Source of the DNA: an uncultured Micrococcales bacterium
GTDB taxonomy: Bacteria > Actinomycetota > Actinomycetes > Actinomycetales > Microbacteriaceae
Direction: 5' to 3'
Length of the DNA stretch: 11,375 nucleotides
Assembly: GCA_903866485.1 (NCBI GenBank)
Contig: CAIPNT010000082.1
Coordinates: 1 to 11,375 of the forward strand
In this document: in pieces, positions 1 to 8,784 of the stretch
Layout: each line of letters starts with the position of its first letter
Position numbering within the stretch: the first letter of the stretch is position 1
Notes under the pieces: generated by a model
What the model was told of the DNA's origin: nothing
Seen by the model: the letters and a program-made list of their open reading frames with translations, nothing else
Database searches by the model: none
Made by a program: the position numbers and the translations under genes

Positions 1-691
1 CGACCGAACCGCAACCGTTTCGTTGACCCCGTCTGGCAAAAACCTCGGAGCAATCTCATCTGACGTCACCAAGCGCCTTTCGACGGTGAACCTACCTGTG
101 GGTGCTTCAGCAACCATCGGCGGTGTCAGTGCCTCACAGGCCGACTCGTTCAATCAACTCGGTTTAGCGCTGCTAGCGGCAATCGCAATCGTGTTCATCG
201 TTATGGTCGCAACCTTCTCGAGCATCATCCAGCCACTAATTCTGCTGATCTCAATTCCGTTCGCTGCCACCGGCGCATTGGTCATGCTCTTGGCTACCGA
301 CACCGCACTCGGTGTTCCGGCGCTGATTGGTATGTTGCTGCTGGTTGGCATCGTGGTCACTAACGCGATTGTTTTGATTGACCTCATCAATCAATACCGC
401 AAGGATGGCAAGCCGACTCAGCAGGCCATCATGGATGGGGCCCGTCAACGTCTTCGCCCTATCTTGATGACCGCTCTTGCAACGATATTTGCGCTGACCC
501 CGATGGCTCTCGGTTTGACCGGAGGTGGCGGATTCATTTCACAGCCGCTGGCAATCGTGGTTATTGGAGGTCTGTTCTCGTCAACCATCCTGACGCTGGT
601 TATCGTGCCGGTGCTCTATTGGTTGGTTGAGGGTCGCAAAGACCGCAAGCAGGCTCGACGTGCAAAGCGTTTGGCTGAGGCTAGCTCTTAG
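1..691 (+). CDS. RND-family efflux transporter permease, C-terminal part (5' end outside window)
   Basis: The open frame runs in from the left edge (first whole codon at base 2) to a TAG at 689-691, so 229 C-terminal residues are visible. After a short periplasmic-type segment come five hydrophobic helices, at about visible residues 53-71, 78-97, 106-128, 152-173 and 181-209. This matches TM8-TM12 of an AcrB-type RND (resistance-nodulation-division) permease. The segment GIVVTNAIVLID (about 116-127) and the following GARQRLRPILMTALATIFA block are typical of RND TM10/TM11, and the protein ends in a basic cytoplasmic tail (RKDRKQARRAKR). Such permeases use the proton gradient to move substrates across the membrane; the substrate cannot be read from this fragment. 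AcrB-like and MMPL-like RND proteins both occur in Actinobacteria, and the TM10 motif favours the AcrB-like type. A terminator follows at 730-768, so this is the last gene of its transcript. Confidence 0.9.
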   Translation, partial: DRTATVSLTPSGKNLGAISSDVTKRLSTVNLPVGASATIGGVSASQADSFNQLGLALLAAIAIVFIVMVATFSSIIQPLILLISIPFAATGALVMLLATDTALGVPALIGMLLLVGIVVTNAIVLIDLINQYRKDGKPTQQAIMDGARQRLRPILMTALATIFALTPMALGLTGGGGFISQPLAIVVIGGLFSSTILTLVIVPVLYWLVEGRKDRKQARRAKRLAEASS

Positions 692-713
692 GCAAAGCCG
701 AATCGAGCTGAGC

Positions 714-725
714 CTAAGCGCTTAG
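714..725. repeat. 12-bp perfect palindrome CTAAGCGCTTAG
   Basis: A perfect dyad lies in the RND-orn intergenic region. It overlaps a TAGAAT hexamer (723-728) that could itself serve as a -10 element. It may be a small operator or a chance palindrome; there is no second copy in the window that I noticed. Confidence 0.35.
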
Positions 726-729
726 AATT

Positions 730-768
730 GGGAGGTCTTCGGCAATGTCGGAGGCCTCCCCTATTTTT
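730..768 (+). terminator. Intrinsic terminator after the RND gene
   Basis: The left arm (730-742) pairs with the right arm (748-760) in a 13-bp stem with three G-U wobbles and a 5-nt loop (CAATG). It is followed by CTATTTTT. This is a strong rho-independent terminator for the gene ending at 691. Its T-tract coincides with the proposed -10 of orn. Confidence 0.85.
762..767 (+). promoter_or_regulatory. Candidate -10 element (TATTTT) for leaderless orn
   Basis: A TANNNT hexamer is separated by 6 nt from the GTG at 774, the spacing expected if transcription starts on the start codon itself. No Shine-Dalgarno is present. It lies inside the T-tract of the upstream terminator. No convincing -35 element is seen. 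Confidence 0.45.
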
Positions 769-773
769 GGAAT

Positions 774-1382
774 GTGATTGAGATTTCTGAACACCTAGTC
801 TGGATTGACTGCGAAATGACTGGCCTAAACCCAGAAGCCGACTGTCTGGTCGAAGTCGCGGTGGTAATCACCAACTCTGACCTCGAAATCTTGGACGAAG
901 GTTTGAATGTAGTTATCAAGCCCCGGCCTGGCTCATGGCAAAACATGAATGACTTTGTGCGCAACATGCACACCGAGTCTGGGCTGGTCAACGAAGTCGA
1001 AAACGGTCTAGATCTAGCCGACGCTGAACAGCTGATTCTCGATTACATCAAGCGTTTCGTTCCTGAAGCACGCCAGGCTCCGCTTGCCGGCAACACCATC
1101 GGCACCGACCGTATGTTTCTCAACCGCTACATGCCAGAGCTCGACCAACACCTGCACTACCGAAATATCGACGTGTCGTCGATCAAAGAACTGACCCGCC
1201 GTTGGTATCCGCGCGCATACTTTCAGCTGCCAAAAAAAGATGGCGGTCACCGCGCTCTTGCCGACATCCTCGAATCAATCACCGAGCTTCGCTATTACCG
1301 TGAGACCGTGCTGGTGGCGCTTCCTGGGCCAACCTCAGACGACGCCAAGCTGGCAGCCGCAAAGGTCACGTCAGCGCACTAA
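774..1382 (+). CDS. orn: Oligoribonuclease (DEDDh 3'-5' exoribonuclease)
   Basis: This 202-residue protein is the usual length for Orn, which degrades 2-5 nt RNA fragments (nanoRNAs, pGpG) to mononucleotides in the cytosol. The five DEDDh residues are all present and well spaced: D12 and E14 in WIDCEMTG, D112 in GTDRMFL, H159 and D164 in HRALADI. The SWQNMNDFVRNMHTESGL block (about 54-71) is also typical. GTG at 774 is the only possible start: upstream in frame there is a stop (TAG at 723) and no start codon, and the next ATG would remove the catalytic D12 and E14. No ribosome binding site is visible. A TATTTT hexamer 6 nt upstream suggests a leaderless mRNA. The gene is followed by tRNA-His. 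I am very sure of the function. Confidence 0.97.
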   Translation: MIEISEHLVWIDCEMTGLNPEADCLVEVAVVITNSDLEILDEGLNVVIKPRPGSWQNMNDFVRNMHTESGLVNEVENGLDLADAEQLILDYIKRFVPEARQAPLAGNTIGTDRMFLNRYMPELDQHLHYRNIDVSSIKELTRRWYPRAYFQLPKKDGGHRALADILESITELRYYRETVLVALPGPTSDDAKLAAAKVTSAH

Positions 1383-1389
1383 AACTAAG

Positions 1390-1425
1390 TTCAGTCACTG
1401 CCGCTAATCTGATAGACTTTAGCGG
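1390..1425 (+). promoter_or_regulatory. Candidate tRNA-His promoter and overlapping inverted repeat
   Basis: TTCAGT (1390-1395) and TAGACT (1413-1418) are separated by 17 nt and could be the -35 and -10 of the tRNA gene, placing the start about 28 nt before it. The same stretch holds an inverted repeat, CCGCTAA (1401-1407) with TTAGCGG (1419-1425), followed by TTGTTGTG. That could instead be a weak orn terminator, with the -10 in its 11-nt loop. The two readings are not exclusive. The -35 match is poor. Confidence 0.4.
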
Positions 1426-1452
1426 TTGTTGTGAGAAGTCACGGCAAACTTG

Positions 1453-1528
1453 GTGGGTATAGCTCAGCTGGTAGAGCACCTGGTTGTGGTCCAGGGGGTC
1501 GCGGGTTCAAGCCCCGTTACTCACCCCA
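1453..1528 (+). tRNA. tRNA-His (anticodon GTG)
   Basis: A full cloverleaf can be folded by eye: acceptor 1453-1459 with 1518-1524 (one G-U), D stem 1462-1465 with 1474-1477, anticodon stem 1479-1483 with 1491-1495, loop TTGTGGT with anticodon GTG at 1486-1488, variable loop 1496-1500, and T stem 1501-1505 with 1513-1517 around TTCAAGC. The discriminator is C at 1525, and G at 1452 is the encoded G-1 that pairs with it; this G-1:C73 pair is the histidine identity mark. The 3' CCA (1526-1528) is encoded. A terminator follows directly. Confidence 0.97.
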
Positions 1529-1531
1529 AGC

Positions 1532-1566
1532 AAAAAATCCCCGGTCATTTCGACCGGGGATTTTTT
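1532..1566. terminator. Bidirectional intrinsic terminator between tRNA-His and gatB
   Basis: This is a perfect 15-bp inverted repeat (1532-1546 with 1552-1566) with a 5-nt loop. The core CCCCGGTC/GACCGGGG is flanked by an A-run on the left and a T-run on the right, so it can work on both strands. It ends the plus-strand orn/tRNA-His transcription and the minus-strand ligA-gatCAB operon. Confidence 0.93.
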
Positions 1567-1576
1567 TGCCCTAAAT

Positions 1577-3079
1577 CTAGGCGTTTGCCTTCTGAATCAA
1601 CAGCTCGCGCACACGGCCTGCGTCTGCCGAACCCTTCATGGCCTGCATAACAGCACCGATAACGGCTCCAGCAGCCTGCATGCGGCCCTCGCGGATGGCG
1701 TCTAGAACATCTGGCTGCTTGGCCAATGCTGCGTCGATGGCGGCGATTAGAGCGCCATCATCCGAGACAACCTCAAGGCCGCGCGCTGCAACAATCTCAG
1801 CAGGCGAACCCTCTCCGGCTAGCACGTAGGTCAGAACCTCGCGAGCCAAACGGTCGTTCAACTTGCCGGCATCGACCAGCTGAGCAAGTTCGGCAACATG
1901 TGCGCCTGAAATCTCAAGCTCGGTTACGTCTTTGTTCTCGCTGTTGGCGATGCGGGCGAGTTCACCTGTCCACCACTTTCGGGCGGCCTGCGGCTTTGCG
2001 CCAGCGTTGACGGTCTCTTCGATTTGATCTAGAAGGTCTGCGTTGACAACATCGCGGAATTCTAGGTCGGCGAAACCCCATTCGGCCTGAACCCTCTTTC
2101 GACGGTCGCCTGGCTTCTCTGGAAGTTTTGCGCGAAGCGATTCGATCAGTTCTTTTGAAGGTTGAACCGGCACGAGGTCAGGTTCTGGAAAGTAGCGGTA
2201 GTCGTCGGCATCTGACTTTGGACGTCCGGCGCTGGTTGCACCCTTGTCTTCATGCCAGTGGCGAGTCTCTTGAACGATCGCGGTGCCCTTAGCGAGCAGC
2301 GCAGCCTGGCGTTGGATTTCATAGCGAACCGCACGCTCGATTGAACGTAGCGAGTTCACATTCTTGGTCTCGGTGCGAGTTCCGAGTTTTTCTTGCCCGT
2401 GTGGGCGAAGTGAAACGTTGGCGTCGCAGCGAACGTTGCCGCGTTCCATCTTGGCGTCAGAAACACCTAGGCCCTTTACGATCTCACGAATCGAGCGCAC
2501 GTAAGCGGCAGCAAGCTCAGGGGCTTCAGTACCTGCACCATAGACCGGCTTGGTAACAATCTCGACGAGTGGAACACCAGCACGGTTGTAGTCGACTAGC
2601 GAGTACTCGGCCCCTTGGATGCGGCCGGTTGAACCACCGATGTGAGTCAATTTTCCGGCATCTTCTTCCATGTGCGCACGCTCAATCTGAACGGTATGCA
2701 CCGAACCCGATGGAAGTTCGACGGTCAGTTCACCTTCGAAGGCGATTGGCTCGTCATACTGCGAGGTCTGGAAGTTCTTGGCAAGGTCTGGATAAAAATA
2801 GTTCTTGCGCGCGAACCGTCCGTTAGGCGCGATTTCACATCCGAGAGCTAAACCAATAGAGATGCTTGACTCAACGGCGGTGCGGTTGACGGCAGGCAGG
2901 GCTCCTGGCAGAGCGATGCAGATCGGGCAGACGTTGGTGTTCGGCTCGTCACCGAACTCGTTGCGGCAACCACAGAACATTTTGGTCTTGGTGTTCAACT
3001 CAACGTGAACCTCTAGACCGATGACGACCTCGAACATCTCGAGGGCCTTTTCATAGTTCATCAATTCGTCTTTAGCCAT
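1577..3079 (-). CDS. gatB: Asp-tRNA(Asn)/Glu-tRNA(Gln) amidotransferase subunit B
   Basis: This 500-residue protein is the full family length. GatB is the tRNA-binding and kinase subunit of GatCAB. It phosphorylates the Glu or Asp carried by mischarged tRNA so that it can accept ammonia channelled from GatA. Conserved blocks seen are [11 protein letters not shown] (about 18-28), [19 protein letters not shown] (91-109), [11 protein letters not shown] (133-143) and [14 protein letters not shown] (163-176), followed by the [10 protein letters not shown] and [13 protein letters not shown] motifs. Four cysteines, C36, C38, C51 and C54 (CXC...CXXC), probably bind a structural metal. The C-terminal ~150 residues are the helical tail (YqeY-like) domain. 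The ATG overlaps the gatA stop by one base (TAATG), and GGAGG lies 10 nt upstream, within gatA, which supports this start over Met7. It is the last gene of the ligA-gatCAB operon and ends 11 bp before the shared terminator. Confidence 0.98.
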   Translation of the reverse strand: MAKDELMNYEKALEMFEVVIGLEVHVELNTKTKMFCGCRNEFGDEPNTNVCPICIALPGALPAVNRTAVESSISIGLALGCEIAPNGRFARKNYFYPDLAKNFQTSQYDEPIAFEGELTVELPSGSVHTVQIERAHMEEDAGKLTHIGGSTGRIQGAEYSLVDYNRAGVPLVEIVTKPVYGAGTEAPELAAAYVRSIREIVKGLGVSDAKMERGNVRCDANVSLRPHGQEKLGTRTETKNVNSLRSIERAVRYEIQRQAALLAKGTAIVQETRHWHEDKGATSAGRPKSDADDYRYFPEPDLVPVQPSKELIESLRAKLPEKPGDRRKRVQAEWGFADLEFRDVVNADLLDQIEETVNAGAKPQAARKWWTGELARIANSENKDVTELEISGAHVAELAQLVDAGKLNDRLAREVLTYVLAGEGSPAEIVAARGLEVVSDDGALIAAIDAALAKQPDVLDAIREGRMQAAGAVIGAVMQAMKGSADAGRVRELLIQKANA

Positions 3080-4584
3080 TAGCTGCGAACCTCCAACTCA
3101 GGTGCAAAGTCAATCATTCGCTTACCCCAGATGTCTTCGTGCATCTTCTCGAGCGCAGCGCCGACCTGGTAGAGGCGTGCGTCTGCACGAGCCGGTGCAA
3201 GCAACTGAATTCCAGTCGGTAGCCCATCCTCGTCGGCAAGACCATTTGGAACAGACATGCCTGGGATGCCGGCAAGGTTCGCCGGAATTGTGGCGATGTC
3301 GTTTAGGTACATTGCCAACGGGTCTTCGAGCTTCTCGCCAATCTTGAAGGCGGTGGTCGGAGCAGTCGGCGAAATCAAAACGTCAGCCTTCTCGAACGCA
3401 GCGGCGAAATCGCGCTGAATCAGAGTGCGAACCTTTAGAGCAGCGCCGTAGAAGTGCTCGTATGAGCCGCTAGACAAGGCGTAGGTTCCAAGGATGATGC
3501 GCCGCTTGACCTCAGGGCCAAAACCGGCCTCACGAGTAGCTGCCATGACCCGCTCGATGGTCGGGTTGCCCTCTGGTGCGACACGAAGACCAAAGCGTAC
3601 CGAGTCAAACTTTGCAAGGTTCGAAGAAGCCTCAGCAGGAAGAATCAGGTAATAGGCGGCAATCGCGTACTCGAAGTTAGGGCATGAAACCTCAACAATT
3701 TCCGCGCCGGCCTGCTGAAGCAGGTTGATGCTCTCCTTGAAGCGGTTCATGACGCCAGGCTGGAAGCCTTCACCCATGAGTTCCTTGATAACACCGATTC
3801 GCATGCCCTTTACGTCTAGCTTGCGAGCCGCATCTGCCATCGAACCCAGCGACTCGGGCAGCGAGGTGCTGTCGTGTGGGTCGTGGCCAGCGATTAGGTC
3901 TTGCAATAGAGCAGAGTCGAGAACGTTGCGCGAAACTGGGCCGACCTGGTCGAGTGAGCTCGCCAGTGCGATCAGACCGTATCGAGAGACGGCGCCATAA
4001 GTCGGCTTGTTTCCCACGGTTCCGGTTACCGATGCCGGGAATCGGATTGAACCACCAGTGTCTGAACCCAGCGCAATAGGCGCCTGAAACGAGGCAACGA
4101 CAGAGCTAGAGCCACCGCCAGAACCACCAGGGATGCGGTTTAGGTCCCAAGGGTTGCGGCTTGGCCCAAACGCCGAGAACTCGGTAGACGAACCCATGGC
4201 GAACTCATCCAAGTTGGTCTTACCAAGAATCGGTAGGCCAGCTGCACGGATTTTCTTGACCACTGTTGCGTCATATGGCGGAACCCAACCTTCAAGAATC
4301 TTCGAACCAGAGGTGGTTGGGGCATCGGTCGTGGTCAGGTTGTCTTTGACCGCGATTGGCAGGCCGGCAAGCTCGTGAAGCTGCTCCCCTGCGGCGCGGC
4401 GACGGTCGATGTCGGCAGCGGCAGCTAGTGCGGTCTCTGCGTTCTGGAAGAGGTATGAGTGAACATCCTGGTCAACCGCCGCACTGCGGTCTAGGTGTGC
4501 CTGGGTGATTTCAACAGATGAAACCTGACCAGACTTTAGAAGCTCAACGAGCTCGCTGGCGTTCTTGCGAATTAGTTCAGACAT
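3079..4584 (-). CDS. gatA: Asp-tRNA(Asn)/Glu-tRNA(Gln) amidotransferase subunit A (amidase)
   Basis: This 501-residue member of the amidase-signature family hydrolyses glutamine and releases ammonia to the GatB site. The Lys / cis-Ser / Ser triad is visible: K80 in AVKDNLTT, S155 in [10 protein letters not shown] and S179 in [11 protein letters not shown]. The spacing (24 residues between the serines) agrees with characterised GatA enzymes. [17 protein letters not shown] and [22 protein letters not shown] follow the family pattern. The ATG is 3 nt after the gatC stop, with AGGAG inside the end of gatC as ribosome binding site, so translation is probably coupled. The stop codon shares one base with the gatB start. 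Nothing is unusual about the protein. Confidence 0.98.
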   Translation of the reverse strand: MSELIRKNASELVELLKSGQVSSVEITQAHLDRSAAVDQDVHSYLFQNAETALAAAADIDRRRAAGEQLHELAGLPIAVKDNLTTTDAPTTSGSKILEGWVPPYDATVVKKIRAAGLPILGKTNLDEFAMGSSTEFSAFGPSRNPWDLNRIPGGSGGGSSSVVASFQAPIALGSDTGGSIRFPASVTGTVGNKPTYGAVSRYGLIALASSLDQVGPVSRNVLDSALLQDLIAGHDPHDSTSLPESLGSMADAARKLDVKGMRIGVIKELMGEGFQPGVMNRFKESINLLQQAGAEIVEVSCPNFEYAIAAYYLILPAEASSNLAKFDSVRFGLRVAPEGNPTIERVMAATREAGFGPEVKRRIILGTYALSSGSYEHFYGAALKVRTLIQRDFAAAFEKADVLISPTAPTTAFKIGEKLEDPLAMYLNDIATIPANLAGIPGMSVPNGLADEDGLPTGIQLLAPARADARLYQVGAALEKMHEDIWGKRMIDFAPELEVRS

Positions 4585-4587
4585 GGT

Positions 4588-4887
4588 CTACTCCTCATCC
4601 AAGATCGCGGCAACACGGAAGCGGCCTTCGCCACTGTCTGGTGCGCCAGATAGCGCCTCTGCCTGGGTGAGTGAAGGCTCGACGATGTCTTCGCGGAAGA
4701 CGTTCGCCATTGGAATTGGGTGGCTGGTTGCAGGCACGTCAACGCCGGCAAGAGCCTCGTTGACCTTGGCCACTGAGTCAACAATCAGCGAAAGCTGTTC
4801 GGTAAACCGTTCGACCTCTTCGTCAGTCACGAGGATGCGGCTAAGGCCGGCCAAGTGACGCACTAGGTCAGGGGTGATTTCAGACAT
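4588..4887 (-). CDS. gatC: Asp-tRNA(Asn)/Glu-tRNA(Gln) amidotransferase subunit C
   Basis: This 99-residue protein is the usual size for GatC, the small clamp subunit that wraps the GatA-GatB interface and stabilises the complex. The N-terminal helical signature (VRHLAGLSRILVTDEEVERFTEQLSLIVD) and the C-terminal FREDIVEPSLTQAEAL...RFRVAAILDEE segment are typical; the latter corresponds to the family's 'R.D.v.....ea...a......f.vp.il' tail. The start is preceded by a GA-rich ribosome binding site (GAGAGAG, 4 nt before the ATG). It lies 30 nt downstream of ligA and 3 nt upstream of gatA. I see no separate promoter in the short gap, so it is most likely transcribed with ligA. Confidence 0.96.
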   Translation of the reverse strand: MSEITPDLVRHLAGLSRILVTDEEVERFTEQLSLIVDSVAKVNEALAGVDVPATSHPIPMANVFREDIVEPSLTQAEALSGAPDSGEGRFRVAAILDEE

Positions 4888-4917
4888 GAATCTCTCTCAA
4901 ATGCGCGAGTTGTATAA

Positions 4918-7050
<2,133 letters not shown>

Positions 7051-7053
7051 TCA

Positions 7054-7059
7054 AGCCTA
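7054..7059 (-). promoter_or_regulatory. Candidate -10 element (TAGGCT) for leaderless ligA
   Basis: Read on the minus strand, TAGGCT is followed by six bases and then the GTG start of ligA. With the usual -10 to start-point distance the transcript would begin at the start codon. No clear -35 box is seen. This would be the operon promoter for ligA-gatCAB. Confidence 0.5.
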
Positions 7060-7114
7060 AACCCAGCCACCGATATGACGTGGGAACCAGTCTTGAGGTC
7101 GCTGAAACAGTACA

Positions 7115-7134
7115 TGTGCGTTCAATTTCGCACA
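7115..7134. repeat. Inverted repeat TGTGCG / CGCACA with 8-nt spacer
   Basis: TGTGCG (7115-7120) and CGCACA (7129-7134) are exact reverse complements around TTCAATTT. The right arm is also part of the first of the three direct repeats that follow, so the left arm is a partial inverted copy of the same motif. It lies between the divergent ligA and CHAP-protein genes. Confidence 0.6.
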
Positions 7135-7158
7135 CACCGCGTACACAGTTCGTACACA
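7129..7158 (+). promoter_or_regulatory. Three 11-bp-phased direct repeats (CGYACACA), probable regulator binding site
   Basis: CGCACACA (7129-7136), CGTACACA (7140-7147) and CGTACACA (7151-7158) start exactly 11 bp apart, so all three face the same side of the helix. This arrangement is characteristic of operators bound by OmpR/PhoB-family response regulators. An AT-rich stretch (ATAAGTATTTTTTT) follows immediately and includes a possible -10 (TATTTT, 7164-7169). The array would then cover the -35 region of the CHAP-protein gene, as expected for an activator. The repeats are seen directly; the regulator is inferred. Confidence 0.6.
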
Positions 7159-7220
7159 ATAAGTATTTTTTTGAATTTAAGGCTCGAATGCAGTGTCAAC
7201 CTTTGACGTAAACAATCGGC

Positions 7221-7226
7221 AAGGAG
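7221..7226 (+). promoter_or_regulatory. Shine-Dalgarno AAGGAG that fixes the CHAP-protein start
   Basis: AAGGAG lies 5 nt before the GTG at 7232. It is the strongest ribosome binding site in the window, and it favours this start over the in-frame GTG at 7193, which has no such site and would put 13 extra residues before the signal peptide. Confidence 0.75.
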
Positions 7227-7231
7227 CAACT

Positions 7232-7882
7232 GTGAAAAAGAAGCACGGTATTTTGTGGGGTCTAACTCTGTCTACAACGTTGACTTTAGTAAATCCCAGC
7301 TGGGCAATTGCCGCAGGAAATTTTGAGTCTTGCATCTCACCTATCGCGAGCAGTTACCAGTGCGTCTCAGCAACCGGCTACAAAGGAACTGACCCCTATA
7401 ACGTGAGCCGATTCTCAGCGCGGGCTGCTGACGGAAGCCTTCACAGTTGCACCTCTTATGCCGCCTATCGGCTTTATTACAGCAACCCTTACATGCCAGC
7501 CATATCGAATTTTGATTCAGCCCAGTTTTGGGCCACAGAGGCGGTCTCTAGAGTGGGGGCGACGCTGAACCTCATCCCGAAGGTGGGTGACATTGCCTGG
7601 TGGGATTCAAGCACTGTGCCCACTATGGGACACGTCGCAGTGGTAGACAGTGTAAACCTGAATCCGAACGGCACGGTTCTGTCGATAAAGGTCTCGGATG
7701 ACAATTCGGGTCGCCTGATAACAACTAACAAGACCCTTTATCCAGCCCAAACCGGCGGCTCCATCGCCTACCCGCAAAAATTCATAAGATTTCCTTCGCT
7801 GGCCGCTGGCGGAGGCGGTGGTGGCCGCCCGCCTGTTGCCGCCAGCACACCTTGGCCTACCATTGATACGGTAACCCCATAA
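7232..7882 (+). CDS. Secreted CHAP-domain protein, probable peptidoglycan amidase/endopeptidase
   Basis: With the GTG at 7232 the protein has 216 residues. It opens with a Sec signal peptide: KKKH, a hydrophobic stretch to about residue 20, then likely cleavage near PSWAIA (about 27). A CHAP (NlpC/P60-like cysteine peptidase) domain follows: catalytic C73 in HSCTSYAAYR, H134 in MGHVAVVDS after the GDIAWWD strand, and an acidic/Asn third site in VSDDN (D156 to N158). C34 and C44 may form a disulfide. CHAP enzymes cut peptide or amide bonds in peptidoglycan. After FIRFPS (about 185-189) comes a run of six glycines and a Pro/Ser/Thr-rich tail, with no cell-wall-binding domain. The stop overlaps the next ATG (TAATG). 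The gene is AT-richer than its flanks (27 G+C of 60 bases in hand-counted row 7681-7740). Phased repeats lie upstream at 7129-7158. The family is clear; the substrate bond is unknown. Confidence 0.85.
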   Translation: MKKKHGILWGLTLSTTLTLVNPSWAIAAGNFESCISPIASSYQCVSATGYKGTDPYNVSRFSARAADGSLHSCTSYAAYRLYYSNPYMPAISNFDSAQFWATEAVSRVGATLNLIPKVGDIAWWDSSTVPTMGHVAVVDSVNLNPNGTVLSIKVSDDNSGRLITTNKTLYPAQTGGSIAYPQKFIRFPSLAAGGGGGGRPPVAASTPWPTIDTVTP

Positions 7883-8784
7883 TGAAACGGGCAAAGGACT
7901 ATCTACCCAGTATTGGAAGGGTGCTCATGGCTAGACATAGTGCCGGGCTGATTGCAGTTGCCGGATTGGTCATCGGTCTACCAACAGGCGTCAATGCATC
8001 CGAAAGCACGCTTGGATCAGTAACAGTGGTTACTAGCCAGACACCAACAGTCTCAGCAAATTTGCCGTGGAGTCAAGCAGCTCTATCAGAAGCTCAAAAC
8101 CTGATTGATGAGCAACGACGAGCGCTTGAAAGAGACTTTTCAAGGCTTAAAAACGAAGGAAACACTCGAGTTCAGGTTGTTTATGAAAACCAACCACTTG
8201 CGAGTGAGGCCTTTGTCGATTCAGAGAAATATGGCACGAATTTCTTGCCTTGGCACTTGGTCGGAAACAAAAAGACCTCTTCGATAAGCTCAAGAAGTTA
8301 CCCACTAGACAAGGTTGATCTCGCTGCTTATCTGACCCGGCCGGCTGGAGACGGTTGCTCGTTGATAAACTTTTCAATTTTTGCCCCCGAAACATGGTTT
8401 CAACCACCAAAATGCTCTGTGACCCAAGTTAAGCCTCAAAACTACCTAGCCGCTTCACTTGACACGGCTCTAAAAAAATCAACCTTGGATGTAGGCAGCA
8501 GTGAACTTCAACAGCTGAAATATGCGTTGTCACCAGGAACTCACCCTCGAATAAATGGCAAATTCCTGACCTGCCCTGAACTGGCCTCGGTGTTTGGTGG
8601 AACCACGAAAATCGCTTTGGCCTCAAAAAGTTCGCTTGGGGGTTATTCGATTTCGGCGAAACTAGCAAAACGCTCTGCAACGTTCACCTTTATTGGCCCG
8701 GATTTAGCCGTCTTGGCAAAATCGGCCTACAAATCACCTGGAGAAAACTTTGTCAGGTTCTTCAGCTCACAAGTGCACGACTAA
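7882..8784 (+). CDS. Secreted protein of unknown family, coupled to the CHAP gene
   Basis: I do not recognise this family. From the ATG at 7882, which shares a base with the CHAP stop (TAATG), it is 300 residues. A hydrophobic segment (about 20-36) and a VNA|SES site near residue 39 indicate a Sec signal peptide, with no lipobox. An alternative ATG at 7927 (Met16) has AAGG 6 nt upstream and gives a more standard signal peptide; it may be the real start. The mature part has a charged, probably helical segment (about 64-92, [27 protein letters not shown]), three cysteines (C159, C178, C231), and many Ser, Lys and aromatic residues. No membrane anchor or wall-binding repeat is seen. Base composition is low in G+C (26 of 60 in rows 8101-8160 and 8461-8520). 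Position and coupling suggest it acts with the CHAP enzyme outside the cell, for example as partner, regulator or substrate-binding protein; this is inference. Confidence 0.75.
   Translation: MKRAKDYLPSIGRVLMARHSAGLIAVAGLVIGLPTGVNASESTLGSVTVVTSQTPTVSANLPWSQAALSEAQNLIDEQRRALERDFSRLKNEGNTRVQVVYENQPLASEAFVDSEKYGTNFLPWHLVGNKKTSSISSRSYPLDKVDLAAYLTRPAGDGCSLINFSIFAPETWFQPPKCSVTQVKPQNYLAASLDTALKKSTLDVGSSELQQLKYALSPGTHPRINGKFLTCPELASVFGGTTKIALASKSSLGGYSISAKLAKRSATFTFIGPDLAVLAKSAYKSPGENFVRFFSSQVHD

Noticed and set aside
1401..1425. CCGCTAA/TTAGCGG inverted repeat as a firm orn terminator
   Set aside because: The stem is 7 bp with an 11-nt loop and the following tract (TTGTTGTG) is a poor U-run. A promoter reading of the same bases is at least as likely, so it is listed only as an ambiguous element.
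3059..3061. Met7 as the gatB start
   Set aside because: No ribosome binding site precedes it, whereas GGAGG lies before the ATG at 3079, which also shows the TAATG overlap with gatA.
3102..4378. Many plus-strand open frames opposite gatA and gatB
   Set aside because: They are antisense shadows of conserved genes in moderately G+C-rich DNA, with Arg/Pro/Ser-rich translations and no ribosome binding sites.
7129..7158. Phased repeats as a CRISPR array or replication iterons
   Set aside because: The units are only 8 bp with 3-bp spacers, so they cannot be CRISPR. There is no replication initiator gene or AT-rich origin structure beside them, and the flanking genes are chromosomal housekeeping genes.
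7193..7231. Upstream in-frame GTG at 7193 as the CHAP-protein start
   Set aside because: It has no ribosome binding site and no TANNNT at leaderless distance, and it would place 13 polar residues before a well-formed signal peptide. AAGGAG before 7232 is far better.
7193..8784. CHAP gene and the following gene as one gene split by a frameshift
   Set aside because: The second reading frame has its own signal-peptide-like N-terminus with basic residues, hydrophobic core and AxA-like site, and the TAATG junction is a normal coupling arrangement also seen at gatA-gatB in this window.
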